From Acidobacteriota bacterium (GTDB lineage Bacteria > Acidobacteriota > Thermoanaerobaculia > UBA5066): a stretch of 64,000 nucleotides of DNA. The notes beneath the pieces were generated by a model, which did not search any database, was not told the DNA's origin, and saw nothing but the letters and a program-made list of their open reading frames with translations. Shown in pieces: positions 50,144 to 60,356 of this stretch. Positions within the stretch are counted from its first letter, which is position 1. Each line of letters opens with the position of its first letter. The stretch is from the NCBI GenBank assembly GCA_029781975.1, contig JAKOVQ010000016.1, positions 186,001 through 250,000 of the forward strand. Direction: 5' to 3'. The position numbers and the translations under genes are program-made.

Positions 50144-51246
50144 GCCGCCGGACAGTCCTCCCCCTCCTCCTCCTGGCCGCGGCGGCGGGCGCCTGCGGCC
50201 GCAAGCTCCCCCCCGAGGCGCCGCTGCAGGTCATCCCGGCCCGGGTCGCGCCGCTGAAGGTCGCGCAGCAGGGGTCGGACGTGGTCCTCCGCTTCCCCTA
50301 TCCCTCCCGGACGGCGCAGGGGGCCCCCCTGACCAACCTGACCTCGGTGACCGTCTGGCGCGAGGCGATCCCGGCGCCTCCCGGCGCCGCCCCTCCCGGC
50401 CCCGCGGAGGACCCGGAGCAGCGCCGGCGCGACGAGAAGCTCTTCGTCCAGAGGGCGGAGCCCCTCCGCGTCCTCTCCGGGACCGACCTGGACGCCGCGA
50501 CCTTCGGCTCGGAGGTCCTCGTGAGGGACTCGCTCTACCCCCTGGCGAAGGACGGCCGCCTGGGACGGGTCTTCCTCCGGTACGGCGTCACCGCGACGCG
50601 CGACCGGAAGAAGGTCTCCGCCCTCTCCCCCCTCGTCACGCTCCTGCCGCTCGTCCCTCCCGCCGAGCCGCTCGGCCTCTCGGCCACGGTCGAGGAGGGG
50701 CGCGTCTGCCTCGACTGGCTCCCGCCCCAGGCGATGCTCGACGGGACGAAGCCGGCCCGCGTGGCCGGCTACGCCGTCTACCGCCGCCTCGTCGAGGACG
50801 CCGAGTACGACGAGCCGCTGACGTTCGTCGGAAAGGACCCCCTCGCGATCGACGAGACGGTCCAGCCCGGCCGCCGCTACCTCTACACCGTCCGGGCGGC
50901 CCCGACCGCCGCCCGTCCCCTCGTCCTCGGACCGCCGGCCGACGAGGTCCTCGTCGACACGGCCGACGTCTTCCCGCCCCCCGCTCCGGAAGGGCTCCTC
51001 GTCCTCCGGGAGGACGCGGGGAGCCGGCTCGTCTGGAACCCGAGCCTCGCGCGGGACCTCGCCGGCTACCGCGTCTACGGGCGCGACGGCGAGGGGGCGT
51101 GGATTCGGCTGGCGGACGGCCTGACGGACCCGGGCTACCTCGACGCCGGGGCGCCCGCCGGGCGGCGCTACGCGGTGACGGCCGTCGACACGGCGGGGAA
51201 CGAGAGCCCGCGGGCGTACGCCCAGGCGGGGCGGGAGGGGAGATGA
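50140..51246 (+). CDS. Fibronectin type III-like lipoprotein
   Basis: A 368-aa predicted lipoprotein: an N-terminal RRTVLPLLLLAAAAGACG signal with its lipobox Cys near residue 20, then PPEAPLQVIPARVAPLKV and two to three beta-rich modules of Fn3 type (SATVEEGRVCLDWLPP...VAGYAVYRRL; SRLVWNPSLARDLAGYRVYGRD). Fn3 modules usually mediate binding at the cell surface. The TTG start overlaps the hslU stop (TTGA), and the stop overlaps dapF (ATGA). No enzymatic motif is seen. Confidence 0.8.
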   Translation: MSRRTVLPLLLLAAAAGACGRKLPPEAPLQVIPARVAPLKVAQQGSDVVLRFPYPSRTAQGAPLTNLTSVTVWREAIPAPPGAAPPGPAEDPEQRRRDEKLFVQRAEPLRVLSGTDLDAATFGSEVLVRDSLYPLAKDGRLGRVFLRYGVTATRDRKKVSALSPLVTLLPLVPPAEPLGLSATVEEGRVCLDWLPPQAMLDGTKPARVAGYAVYRRLVEDAEYDEPLTFVGKDPLAIDETVQPGRRYLYTVRAAPTAARPLVLGPPADEVLVDTADVFPPPAPEGLLVLREDAGSRLVWNPSLARDLAGYRVYGRDGEGAWIRLADGLTDPGYLDAGAPAGRRYAVTAVDTAGNESPRAYAQAGREGR

Positions 51247-52106
51247 ACGACACGCTGGGCGGCCTCCCGAGGGCGTTCACGAAGATGGCGGGGGCCGGGA
51301 ACGACTTCCTCGTCTTCCCCGGGCGGGTCGCGGTCGGCCCGCGCGAGGCCGAGACGATCCGGCGGCTCTGCCGCAGGGGGACGGGCGTGGGGGCCGACGG
51401 CGTCCTCTTCGTCTCGCCGTCCGCCGAGCCGGGGGAGCGGACGACCGTCGTCCTCGACTACTACAACGCCGACGGCGGCCCCGCCCGGTTCTGCGCGAAC
51501 GGGAGCCGCTGCGCCGCTCGGTTCGCGCGCCTCAAGGGGATGGCGGGGGACGAGCTCTCCCTCCGGACGGGGTGGGGCGTCCTCGAGGCCACCGTGCGGC
51601 CCGACGGCTCGGTCACCCTCCGCCTCCCCGAGCCGGTCGCGGCCGGCACGTGGCTCCCCACGTTCGACGCGGAGGCGCGCCTCGTGGAGGCCCGGGCGGC
51701 GCACGTCGGCGTCGGCGTCCCCCACCTCGTCGTCTTCTGCGCCGCCGGCGTGGAGGTGGAGACCCTCGACGTGGCGGCGCTCGGACCGCCCCTCCGGCGC
51801 CACCCGGACCTCCCGGAAGGGGCCAACGTCAACTTCGTCTCGACGCGGGGCTCCTCGCGCCTCTCGGTCCGCAGCTACGAGCGCGGCGTGGAGGGCGAGA
51901 CCCTCTCGTGCGGGTCGGGCGTCGTGGCCGCGGCGGTGGCCGCGGCGGCCGAGCGCGGCGAGACCCCCCCCATCTCCGTCGCGACCCGCTCCGGCTCGGC
52001 GCTGGTCGTCGACTTCCGCCTCGACGGGAGCCTCGCGCGCGAGGTGACCCTGACGGGCGAGGCGCGGCTCCTCTTCGAGGGGACGCTCACCGAGGAGGCC
52101 CTGTGA
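51243..52106 (+). CDS. dapF: Diaminopimelate epimerase
   Basis: A 287-aa cofactor-independent epimerase that converts LL-DAP to meso-DAP for lysine and peptidoglycan synthesis. The two catalytic Cys are in RFCANGSRCAAR and LSCGSGVVAA. TKMAGAGNDFLVF opens the fold, and VPHLVVF precedes domain two. ATG 51243 overlaps the preceding stop, and its own stop overlaps the next gene (GTGA). The longer track frame is a shadow. Confidence 0.95.
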   Translation: MNDTLGGLPRAFTKMAGAGNDFLVFPGRVAVGPREAETIRRLCRRGTGVGADGVLFVSPSAEPGERTTVVLDYYNADGGPARFCANGSRCAARFARLKGMAGDELSLRTGWGVLEATVRPDGSVTLRLPEPVAAGTWLPTFDAEARLVEARAAHVGVGVPHLVVFCAAGVEVETLDVAALGPPLRRHPDLPEGANVNFVSTRGSSRLSVRSYERGVEGETLSCGSGVVAAAVAAAAERGETPPISVATRSGSALVVDFRLDGSLAREVTLTGEARLLFEGTLTEEAL

Positions 52107-52864
52107 GGTTCATCCGGTATCGCGAAGGAGGCGCCGCGAGGTACGGCGCCCTCGAAGGCGAAGCGGTCCGGCCGCTCCCCGGCGCGCCGTGGGAGGGAGG
52201 GGCCCCTTCGGGAGCCGCACGGCCCCTCGAGGGCCTCGAGCTCCTGCCGCCCGTCCCGGCGGCCAAGATCGTCTGCATCGGCCGGAACTACGTCGCCCAC
52301 GCCCGGGAGCTGGGCCACGACGTCCCCACGGAGCCGCTGATCTTCCTGAAGCCCTCGACGAGCCTCCTCGCCCCGGGCGGGACGGTCCTGATCCCCCCCG
52401 AGTCGAGCCGCGTCGACTACGAGGGGGAGCTCGCCCTCGTCATCGGCCGCCGCGCCCGCCGTGTCGCGCGCCATTCGTGGCGCGACGTCGTCCTCGGCAT
52501 CACGGCGGGGCTCGACGTCACCGCCCGCGACCTGCAGAAGAAGGACGGGCAGTGGTCGCGCGCCAAGGGGTTCGACACCTTCTGTCCGCTCGGCCCGTCC
52601 GTCGACACGGAGCTCGACCCCGCCGACCTCCTCGTCGAGACGCGGGTCAACGGCGAGGTGCGGCAGAGCGCCCGGACGACGCTGATGATCTTCGACGTCG
52701 GGACGCTCGTCGCGCACATCTCGGCCGCGATGACGCTCGAGCCCGGGGACGTGATCCTGACGGGGACCCCCGAGGGGGTCGGGCCGCTCGCCCCGGGGGA
52801 CGCGGTCGAGCTGGCGATCGAGGGGCTCCTCCCGCTCCGGGTCAGCGTCGCGCGGGAGGGGTGA
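52103..52864 (+). CDS. Fumarylacetoacetate hydrolase-family protein
   Basis: A 253-aa FAH-fold enzyme. KIVCIGRNYVAHARELG, FLKPSTSLLAPGG, the metal-binding DYEGELALVIG and DVTARDLQ, and ILTGTPEGVGPL are diagnostic. Members hydrolyse acylpyruvates, decarboxylate oxaloacetate or isomerise HHDD-type products. The exact substrate cannot be read from sequence. GTG 52103 overlaps the dapF stop, and the 3' end overlaps the convergent mpl by 23 bp. Confidence 0.88.
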   Translation: MRFIRYREGGAARYGALEGEAVRPLPGAPWEGGAPSGAARPLEGLELLPPVPAAKIVCIGRNYVAHARELGHDVPTEPLIFLKPSTSLLAPGGTVLIPPESSRVDYEGELALVIGRRARRVARHSWRDVVLGITAGLDVTARDLQKKDGQWSRAKGFDTFCPLGPSVDTELDPADLLVETRVNGEVRQSARTTLMIFDVGTLVAHISAAMTLEPGDVILTGTPEGVGPLAPGDAVELAIEGLLPLRVSVAREG

Positions 52865-54341
52865 CCAGCCCCTCGCGATCCGCGAGGGCGGCGAGGAGCT
52901 TCCCGCAGAGGCCGCCGAACGCCCCGGACGACATGACGACCACGACGTCGCCCGGCGCCAGCCGCGCGAGGAGCCCCGCGGCCAGCTCGTCCGCGTTCGC
53001 GCCGGCGAACGCCTCCCGGCCGGAGGCGGCGAGGCGGCCGGCCACCGCGGCCGCGTCGAGCGCGCCGGGGGCCCCCGGGCGGGAGAGGCGGGCGGCGTGG
53101 TGCGGAACGGCGAGGGCCACCCCGTCCGCCACGGAGAGCGCCCGCTCGTAGCGGTCGGCGAACTCCGCCCGCCCCGCCGTCAGCGAGCGGGGCTCGAAGG
53201 CGGCCCAGAGCCGGCGGCCGGGCCACCGGCGCCGGGCCCCGGCCAGGGTCGTCTCGACGGCCGTCGGGTGGTGCGCGAAGTCGTCGACCACCGTGACTCC
53301 GGCCGCGGTCCCCTTCACCTCGAGGCGCCGCCGGACCCCGCGGAAGCGGGCCAGCGCCGACGCGAGGGCCTCGGGAGAGAGCCCGAACGCCTCCCCGACG
53401 GCCAGCGCCGCGAGCGCGTTCCCGACGTTGTGCCGGCCGGCGAGGGGGGAGGCGACCCGGTACGCCGGGCGGCCGCCCCCGAGGACGTCGAACCGGACCG
53501 CGTCGGGTCCCTCGTCGATCGCGGCGGCCGCCAGCTCCCGGCCGCCGCCCGGGTCGCCCGTCCCGGCGACGCCCGTGACGTCCGTGTCGCCGGCGATGCC
53601 GTAGCGGAGGACGCGGGCGCGGGCCGGGCCGAGGACGTCGAGGACGCCCGGGTCGTCCCCGTTGGCGACGATCAGGCCGTCGGGAGGGACCAGGGCGACG
53701 ACCTTCCGGAACGCCTCCTTCACCGACGCGAGGTCCGGGTAGAGGTCGGCGTGGTCGAGCTCGACCGAGGTGACGACCAGCGTCCGCGGCGCGTAGTGGA
53801 GGAACTTCGGCCCCTTGTCGGCCCACGAGGTCGAGTACTCGTCCCCCTCGACGACGAAGGGGGCCCCGCGGCCGACGGCCGACGGGCCGTCGAAGTCGAG
53901 CGGCTCGCCCCCGACGAGGAAGCCGGGCTCGAGGCCGCCGGCGGCGAGGAGCCAGGCCGTCAGCGCCGTCGTCGTCGTCTTGCCGTGGGTCCCGGCGACG
54001 ACCACCGGGTGCCGGCCGGCCAGGAACTCGGTTCGGAGCGCCTCCGGCATCGACGTGACCGGGAGGCCGCGGCGCAGCGCCTCGACGAGCTCGGGGTTGT
54101 CCTTTCCCGCGAGGTTCCCGACGACGACCTGGTCCACGTCGGCCGGGAGGTTCGCGGCGTCGAACCCGGGGCGGACGTCGATCCCGAGCGCCGCGATCCG
54201 GTCGGACATCGGCGGGTAGAGGGGGAGGAGGTCGGATCCGAGGACGCGGTCCCCCCTCTCGACGAGGAGGGAGGCGAAGGGGGCCATGGCCGTTCCGCCG
54301 ACGGCGATGACGTAGAAGGTCCGGGGGGACGTGGTCCGCAC
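52842..54341 (-). CDS. mpl: UDP-N-acetylmuramate:L-alanyl-gamma-D-glutamyl-meso-diaminopimelate ligase Mpl
   Basis: A 499-aa Mur-ligase family enzyme that reattaches recycled murein tripeptide to UDP-MurNAc. It has the MurC/Mpl N-terminal VIAVGGTAMAPFASLLVERG, ATP loop VAGTHGKTTTTALTAWLL, the Mpl-type GEPLDFDGPSAVGRGAPFVVEGDEYSTSWADKGPKFLHY, and VVDDFAHHPTAVETTL. These distinguish Mpl from MurC. It implies DAP-type peptidoglycan recycling in a diderm. Confidence 0.93.
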   Translation of the reverse strand: MRTTSPRTFYVIAVGGTAMAPFASLLVERGDRVLGSDLLPLYPPMSDRIAALGIDVRPGFDAANLPADVDQVVVGNLAGKDNPELVEALRRGLPVTSMPEALRTEFLAGRHPVVVAGTHGKTTTTALTAWLLAAGGLEPGFLVGGEPLDFDGPSAVGRGAPFVVEGDEYSTSWADKGPKFLHYAPRTLVVTSVELDHADLYPDLASVKEAFRKVVALVPPDGLIVANGDDPGVLDVLGPARARVLRYGIAGDTDVTGVAGTGDPGGGRELAAAAIDEGPDAVRFDVLGGGRPAYRVASPLAGRHNVGNALAALAVGEAFGLSPEALASALARFRGVRRRLEVKGTAAGVTVVDDFAHHPTAVETTLAGARRRWPGRRLWAAFEPRSLTAGRAEFADRYERALSVADGVALAVPHHAARLSRPGAPGALDAAAVAGRLAASGREAFAGANADELAAGLLARLAPGDVVVVMSSGAFGGLCGKLLAALADREGLVTPPARR

Positions 54342-54409
54342 GGGCGCGGAGTTTGCTTCCCATGGCTCCGGCCGTCAAACGTGCCACCGTGGCGGCGTCT
54401 CTGGACGCC

Positions 54410-54415
54410 TATAAT
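54410..54415 (+). promoter_or_regulatory. TATAAT -10 element upstream of the DUF1573 gene
   Basis: A perfect TATAAT lies 54 bp before GTG 54470. No convincing -35 lies at the right distance. It would give a leader of about 48 nt. Confidence 0.55.
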
Positions 54416-54431
54416 CAAAGGTTCGAGATGC

Positions 54432-54451
54432 GGGCCGGAAGGTTCCGGCCC
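54432..54451 (+). promoter_or_regulatory. Perfect inverted repeat in the DUF1573 leader
   Basis: GGGCCGGAA-GG-TTCCGGCCC, with 9-bp arms, sits between the TATAAT box and the Shine-Dalgarno. It could be a repressor operator just downstream of transcription start or an mRNA stem. Confidence 0.5.
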
Positions 54452-54469
54452 CCCCGACAGGAGGCCCTC

Positions 54470-55549
54470 GTGAAGCATCCCCACCCCCACTCCAGCGGCC
54501 CGGCGACGCGGGCCCTCCTCGCGCTCTTCGTCACCGGCTCCCTGGCTGCCGTTCCGGCCCTGGCCCAGACCGCGGTGAAGGCGCCGGCCCCTTCGAGCGA
54601 GGCGAGCGCGGCCGGCCCGAAGCTGGTCGTCACCGAGGAGCGGAAGGACATCGGGACGGTCCCCAAGGGGGAGGTCATCCACCAGACGTTCGTCGTGAAG
54701 AACGCCGGCAAGGCGGACCTCCACATCACCGACGTCAAGCCCTCCTGCGGCTGCACCGTCCCCGAGTTCGACAAGGTCGTCAAGCCGGGCGGCGAGGGGA
54801 AGATCAACCTCTCGATCGACACCAAGAACTTCCAGGGGCCGATCTCCAAGTCGGCCCTCGTCCTGACGGACGACCCGACCACGCCGCAGATCACCCTCTT
54901 CGTGACGGCGACCGTCAAGCCGTACGTCGAGACGCTCCCGACCGGCTTCTTCCGCCTCCAGGGGCTGACCGGCGAGGTCGCCTCGTCCGAGCTGGTCCTC
55001 GTCTCCGACGAGCCCGACTTCAAGCCGGGGAACGTCGAGGTGCCGCAGTCGTACCTGAAGGCGTCGATCGCGCCGGTCCCCGAGAAGGAGCGGATCGCCG
55101 GGAAGGGCCCGCAGCAGTACAAGGTCACCCTCTCGACGACGCCCGAGACGCCCGAGGGGCTCCTCGGCGGCTACGTCAAGGTGGCCACCGGCGTCGCCAA
55201 GCAGCCCGAGCTGCAGATCGCCATCTCCGGCTACGTCAAGCCGACCGTCTCGGTCACCCCGCTCTCGATCAACTTCGGCAACTTCGACGCGAAGGGCGAC
55301 CCCGTCAAGCGGACGGTCACGCTCGTCAACAACAACACGAAGAACGAGGCGTTCCAGGTCTCCGACGCGACGACGACGGTCCCGGGGATCTCGGCCCAGG
55401 TCGTGATGGCCGACAAGGGACGGGCGCAGGTCGTCCTGACGGTGGCCGACACGGTCAAGAAGGGGGTCTTCGAAGGGGCCCTCACGATCCGGACGAACGA
55501 CACGACGAAGCCCGAGATCAGGATCCCGCTGAAGGGCGTCATCCTCTAA
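54470..55549 (+). CDS. Secreted DUF1573 protein
   Basis: A 359-aa exported protein: signal peptide MKHPHPHSSGPATRALLALFVTGSLAAVPALAQ, then a DUF1573 module (FVVKNAGKADLHITDVKPSCGCTVPEF) and further Ig-like repeats (VTPLSINFGNFDAKGDPVKRTVTLVNNNT; GVFEGALTIRTNDTTKPEIRIPLKG). The SCGC motif is the family hallmark. It is likely a periplasmic or surface protein of unknown role. GTG 54470 has a strong AGGAGG, so the track start at 54353 is too early. A hairpin terminator follows. Confidence 0.88.
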   Translation: MKHPHPHSSGPATRALLALFVTGSLAAVPALAQTAVKAPAPSSEASAAGPKLVVTEERKDIGTVPKGEVIHQTFVVKNAGKADLHITDVKPSCGCTVPEFDKVVKPGGEGKINLSIDTKNFQGPISKSALVLTDDPTTPQITLFVTATVKPYVETLPTGFFRLQGLTGEVASSELVLVSDEPDFKPGNVEVPQSYLKASIAPVPEKERIAGKGPQQYKVTLSTTPETPEGLLGGYVKVATGVAKQPELQIAISGYVKPTVSVTPLSINFGNFDAKGDPVKRTVTLVNNNTKNEAFQVSDATTTVPGISAQVVMADKGRAQVVLTVADTVKKGVFEGALTIRTNDTTKPEIRIPLKGVIL

Positions 55550-55573
55550 GCTGAGCGCGAGGGCGCGATCCCG

Positions 55574-55613
55574 GCGGCCGGGGGAGCCTCGCTCCTCCGG
55601 CCGCTCGTCGTTT
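55574..55613 (+). terminator. Rho-independent-type terminator after the DUF1573 gene
   Basis: A 13-bp stem (GCGGCCGGGGGAG pairing with CTCCTCCGGCCGC, one G-T wobble) with a CCTCG loop, followed by TCGTCGTTT. It lies 24 bp after the stop codon and is the best terminator in the window. Confidence 0.7.
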
Positions 55614-55668
55614 CCGGGGCCCGCGCCCCGACCACCGCGGGGCCGAGGGCCCCGGGAGGAGGAGCGGA

Positions 55669-56586
<918 letters not shown>

Positions 56587-57099
56587 CGATCTCCAGCCAG
56601 TCGAGCGCCATCGCCAGCGTGCGGGCGTCCGTCGCGCCCGGGACGCGGTCCCGCGGCGCCTCCGCGTAGGCGAGCTCGAACCGGATCTCGTTGGTCCCGT
56701 CGTGCCACGCGGCCGCGGGCGTCAGGAACGAGTAGACGTGCGGACCGTCGGCCATCGGGACGGAGTCGATCCGGGTCTCGTTCACGTAGAGCGTCAGCCG
56801 CTGGGGGGGCGCGCCGTCCCAGCGGTAGGGCCAGGCCCTCAGGCGAACGAGGCGGTCCCGGCTCCCGATCGCGACGACGGCGACCCGCGCCTCCCGCGAC
56901 TGGGCCCAGACGAACGTGTCGCCGGCGTCGGTCTTCTCGAACCCGGAGAAGCCGGAGAGAAAGGCGCCCGAGCTGCTCTCGGGATCGGCGTTCAGGAAGC
57001 GCGTCTCGAGGGGCGCCCTCTTGCAGGCGCTCCCTCCGAGGGCGACGAGCGCGCCGAGGAGGACGGCGGCGAGGCGCGGCCGGGCCGAGGGCGTCCTCT

Positions 57100-58338
57100 T
57101 CACGGCGTGGCGCCGAAGTCGAGCGCCCGGCCGGCACGGTAGGCGTAGGTCGTGGCGACCGACGGGCAGCCGGTCGCGGTCGGGGCGCTGGTGAAGGCGA
57201 GGGAGCCGAAGAGCGAGCCGTCCACCCAGGGAAGGACCGTCCCGCTCCAGCTCCCGGCGGAGGGGCTCGACCCGGCGAAGTCCCAGCCGCCGTCCGCCCG
57301 TTTCGTGAACGTCGTGTTGACGTCGCCGGCCGGGACGCCCGAGCCGCTCCCGTAGCCGACGAAGGAGAAGGCCCGGCCCCCGGAGGGGCAGGAGACGTAG
57401 ACGAGCCCGCCGACGTAGTTGGGCGAGCCCGAGAGGAGGTCGACGCGGCCCGAGGAGATCGCCGCGGGGTCGTCGCTCGCGACCCATCCGTAGGCGCCGT
57501 CGCCCGGAACGGCGACCTTGGCCGGGGGGGCGTAGTTCAGGGACGAGATGGCGTTGTCGATGATCGACAGGCCGACGACGACCGGCCCCCCGCTGCCGAC
57601 GGTCACGAGGAGCCTGAGGTTCGTCTCGGCCGTGCTCACCCCGAACGACTCGCCGATCCGCGTCTGCTGCGCGGCCGAGTACCGGCCGAGCGTGTAGGTC
57701 CGCTCCCCGACCTCGGTCCCGTCGCCCCGGACGAGCGAGACGTGGACGGAGGCGTCCCCGCTCGCGGTGTTGAGCATGATGAAGTTCGACCGGAACCCCC
57801 GGCTCTCGACGGGCGAGGCGGAGACCCACGTGAGCCAGGCCGTCTCCCCCGCCGCGACCGCCTGGGCCCCCGCCTGGGCGGGGATGGTGAAGCCGAACGT
57901 CCCGGGGACCCCGGACGCGTTCGTGGCGTTCGCGACGTACGTCCGCGACTGGACCGAGACGGGGAGGTCCGAGTCGACGCGGATCCCGCCGGCGGGGATC
58001 CCGAACGGCGCCGCGCCGTCGGCGAAGAGGGTGCCGACGACGTCCTCGAGGGCGAGGGTCTCGGACGGACCGACGGAGAGGGCGACGGGCGCCGCCGAGC
58101 CGTTGTCGCCGAGCGCCCGGCCGCTCGCGTCGATCGGGGACTGCGCGAGGTAGGTCAGGCGGACGTTCGCCGGCGCGCTCCACGGGTTCACGATCCGGAG
58201 GGAGCTGACGAAGTCCTCGCCGCCGGCGCCACGGGCCTTCGCCGTCGCCAGGACCCACTGTCGCGTCGCGGGGGTGTCGGCGCGCAGGGCCGGGGAAGCG
58301 AGGAGCAGAGCGGCGACGAGGAGCCGGGCGGTCTTCAC
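57100..58338 (-). CDS. Secreted beta-rich protein of unknown function
   Basis: A 412-aa exported protein (signal MKTARLLVAALLLASPALRA). The body has repeats of Ser/Gly/Val-rich strands, including SSLRIVNPWSAPANVRLTYLAQ and RSNFIMLNTASGDASVHVSLVRGDGTEVG. This suggests paired Ig-like or adhesin-like modules facing the surface. A few Cys near the C-terminus could pair. No catalytic motif is seen. It shares a transcript with the lipoprotein downstream. GGAGG precedes its GTG. Confidence 0.75.
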   Translation of the reverse strand: MKTARLLVAALLLASPALRADTPATRQWVLATAKARGAGGEDFVSSLRIVNPWSAPANVRLTYLAQSPIDASGRALGDNGSAAPVALSVGPSETLALEDVVGTLFADGAAPFGIPAGGIRVDSDLPVSVQSRTYVANATNASGVPGTFGFTIPAQAGAQAVAAGETAWLTWVSASPVESRGFRSNFIMLNTASGDASVHVSLVRGDGTEVGERTYTLGRYSAAQQTRIGESFGVSTAETNLRLLVTVGSGGPVVVGLSIIDNAISSLNYAPPAKVAVPGDGAYGWVASDDPAAISSGRVDLLSGSPNYVGGLVYVSCPSGGRAFSFVGYGSGSGVPAGDVNTTFTKRADGGWDFAGSSPSAGSWSGTVLPWVDGSLFGSLAFTSAPTATGCPSVATTYAYRAGRALDFGATP

Positions 58339-58427
58339 GTGGGGAGCCTCCGGCTGGATCTTAGCGTTCCGCTCCCGTCCCCTCGCGGAGGAAATCCGCC
58401 GCCCGCTGGGGATCGGAGCGACAGACG

Positions 58428-59006
58428 ATGGAGAAGAAGGGTGCCGGCAGGCCCCGGGACGGGAACCCGGAGGAGACGAGGCGCGAGATCCTCCGGGCCG
58501 CCGAGGAGAGCTTCGCCCGGAGCGGCTTCGTCGGCGCCACGACCCGCTTCGTCGCGACGTCCGCCGGGGTCAACGTGGCGACGCTCCACTACCACTTCGG
58601 CAGCAAGGAGGGGCTCTATCGCGCTGCCCTCCGGCGGGCCTCGGAAGAGGCGCTCCCGGAGGTCCCGGCCGGCGGGAGCCCCGCCGAGGAGGTCGCTCGG
58701 ACCGTGGCCGCGCTCTACGACGCCGGGCTGAGGCGGCCGTCGTTCGCGAGGCTCGTCCTCCTCGACTCGCTCGCGGGTCCGCCGGCGGGCCCGGCGGCTC
58801 TCGACCCGCGGGTGCCGTGGCTCGCCGGCCGTCTCCAGGACTGTCTCAACGGGAGCGCGCCGGCGGCCCCTCCCGCCGAGAAGCTGGCCCGGACGATCCT
58901 CACCCTCCTCGACGCAGCGGTCGCGACCGCTGCGCCCGCCTCCTCCGAGGGGCCCGGCCGCGCCGCCGTCGTGGCGGCGGCGCTCCGGATCACCGGCCTG
59001 GCGTAG
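58428..59006 (+). CDS. TetR/AcrR-family transcriptional regulator
   Basis: A 192-aa repressor with the N-terminal HTH TRREILRAAEESFARSGFVGATTRFVATSAGVNVATLHYHFGSKEGLYRAAL, an almost textbook TetR DNA-binding domain, followed by a helical ligand domain. It is divergent from the secreted-protein gene and convergent (17-bp overlap) with the symporter gene. Either neighbour could be its target. Ligand is unknown. Confidence 0.9.
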   Translation: MEKKGAGRPRDGNPEETRREILRAAEESFARSGFVGATTRFVATSAGVNVATLHYHFGSKEGLYRAALRRASEEALPEVPAGGSPAEEVARTVAALYDAGLRRPSFARLVLLDSLAGPPAGPAALDPRVPWLAGRLQDCLNGSAPAAPPAEKLARTILTLLDAAVATAAPASSEGPGRAAVVAAALRITGLA

Positions 59007-60327
59007 CGGGACGCGCGCGGCGCGTCCCCGCGGCGAGGACCGCGGCGTTCACGGCGGTCCCGGCCAGGACGGGGTCGAGGCCCCCGAGGCCGAGGAACCG
59101 CTGGGCCAGCGCCACCCCGCCGCCCAGGAGCATGGCGGCGGCGGCGAACCGGGGCCGGACCTTCCAGCCCGTGGCGAAGCCGGCGAGGGTCGGGAGGATC
59201 AGGGCCGAGGCGAAGAGCGTGTACCCGAGCCGGAAGGTCTCGACCAGGTCGCGCAGCGCCAGGGCGACGAGGAGGCCGAGGACGCCGTACAGGCCGACGA
59301 AGAGGCGGACCGCCCCCGGCGAGCGGAGCCGCAGGAGGTCGTGCGTCGTGGCCGACGCGGCGGAGAGGAGGACCGAGTCGGACGACGACTGCATCGTCGC
59401 GACGAGGCCGACCAGGAGGAACGGCGCGACGGCCGGCCCGGCGAGCTCGCGGACCGTCGCCGGCAGGAGCGCGGACGGCGGGCCGCCCACCCCGGCGGCC
59501 ACCCCGGCGAGGGCCACGACCGCGCAGGCCAGGCCGAAGGCGAGCTTGACCCCCGAGGCGCCCAGCGTGCCGCGGCGCGCCGACGCCTCGTCCCGGGCCG
59601 AGAGGAGCTTCGCCCAGACGTCGCTGCCCACGGCGTGCGGGAGCCCGACGAGGACGAGGAGGCCGAGGACGTCGAGCCAGGAGAAGCCGGGGCCGACCGG
59701 GAAGCGGAGGAGCCGCGCCGGGACGCCCGTCCGGGCGAGCGAGGCGACCGCCAGCGGGAGCGCGACGCCGAGGAGCGACGCGGCCATGAGAGCGAGCTGG
59801 AGGAGGTCGGTCCGGACGACGGCCCGCTGGCCGCCGAGGGCGGTGTAGGCGACGAAGACCAGCGCCGTCCCGACGAGGACCAGCGTGGGGTCCCAGGGAG
59901 TCATCGCCGTCACGACCGTCTCCGTCGCCTCCGTCAGGAGCGCGAACCAGACCACCTCGGCCGAGACGACGAGGACGGCCGCGACGCGGCGGACGCGCTC
60001 CCCGTAGAGCCGTCCGATCACGGACGCGAGCGTCGCCTCGCCGCTCCGCCTCACCCGCGCCGCGAGGAAGAGGCCGAGGCCGAGGAGCCCGAGGACTCCG
60101 GCCAGGTCGAGCCAGAGGCCGGGGAGCCCGACGCGCGCGACGAGGGCGGCCAGGACGAGCGTCGTCGAGCCCCCGACCGTCGTCGACGCCAGGGCGGCCC
60201 CGGTGGCCAGCGGCCCGAAGGACCGGTCCCCGACCAGGAAGGAGTCCTCTGACGTGCCGGAGCGCCTGGCCGCGGCGGCGCCGACGGCGAGGACGACGGC
60301 CGCGTAGAGGAGGAGGGCGAAGATCAG
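58990..60327 (-). CDS. Sodium:solute symporter family protein (start unusual)
   Basis: A protein of about 445 aa of the SSS family with many membrane helices. Helix 1 (LIFALLLYAAVVLAVGAAAARRSG), the EDSFLVGDRSFGPLATGAALAST loop, and LLVGLVATMQSSSDSVLLSAASATTHDLLRL (sodium-site Ser cluster) are typical. The first ATG/GTG/TTG in frame is GTG 60054, which would delete two conserved helices. The frame stays open with normal family sequence to CTG 60327. That CTG overlaps the TGA of a 12-codon ORF as CTGA. Substrate is unknown. Confidence 0.78.
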   Translation of the reverse strand: MIFALLLYAAVVLAVGAAAARRSGTSEDSFLVGDRSFGPLATGAALASTTVGGSTTLVLAALVARVGLPGLWLDLAGVLGLLGLGLFLAARVRRSGEATLASVIGRLYGERVRRVAAVLVVSAEVVWFALLTEATETVVTAMTPWDPTLVLVGTALVFVAYTALGGQRAVVRTDLLQLALMAASLLGVALPLAVASLARTGVPARLLRFPVGPGFSWLDVLGLLVLVGLPHAVGSDVWAKLLSARDEASARRGTLGASGVKLAFGLACAVVALAGVAAGVGGPPSALLPATVRELAGPAVAPFLLVGLVATMQSSSDSVLLSAASATTHDLLRLRSPGAVRLFVGLYGVLGLLVALALRDLVETFRLGYTLFASALILPTLAGFATGWKVRPRFAAAAMLLGGGVALAQRFLGLGGLDPVLAGTAVNAAVLAAGTRRARPATPGR

Positions 60328-60356
60328 CGGACGGCCTCCGCCGCCGTCCGCCGGGG

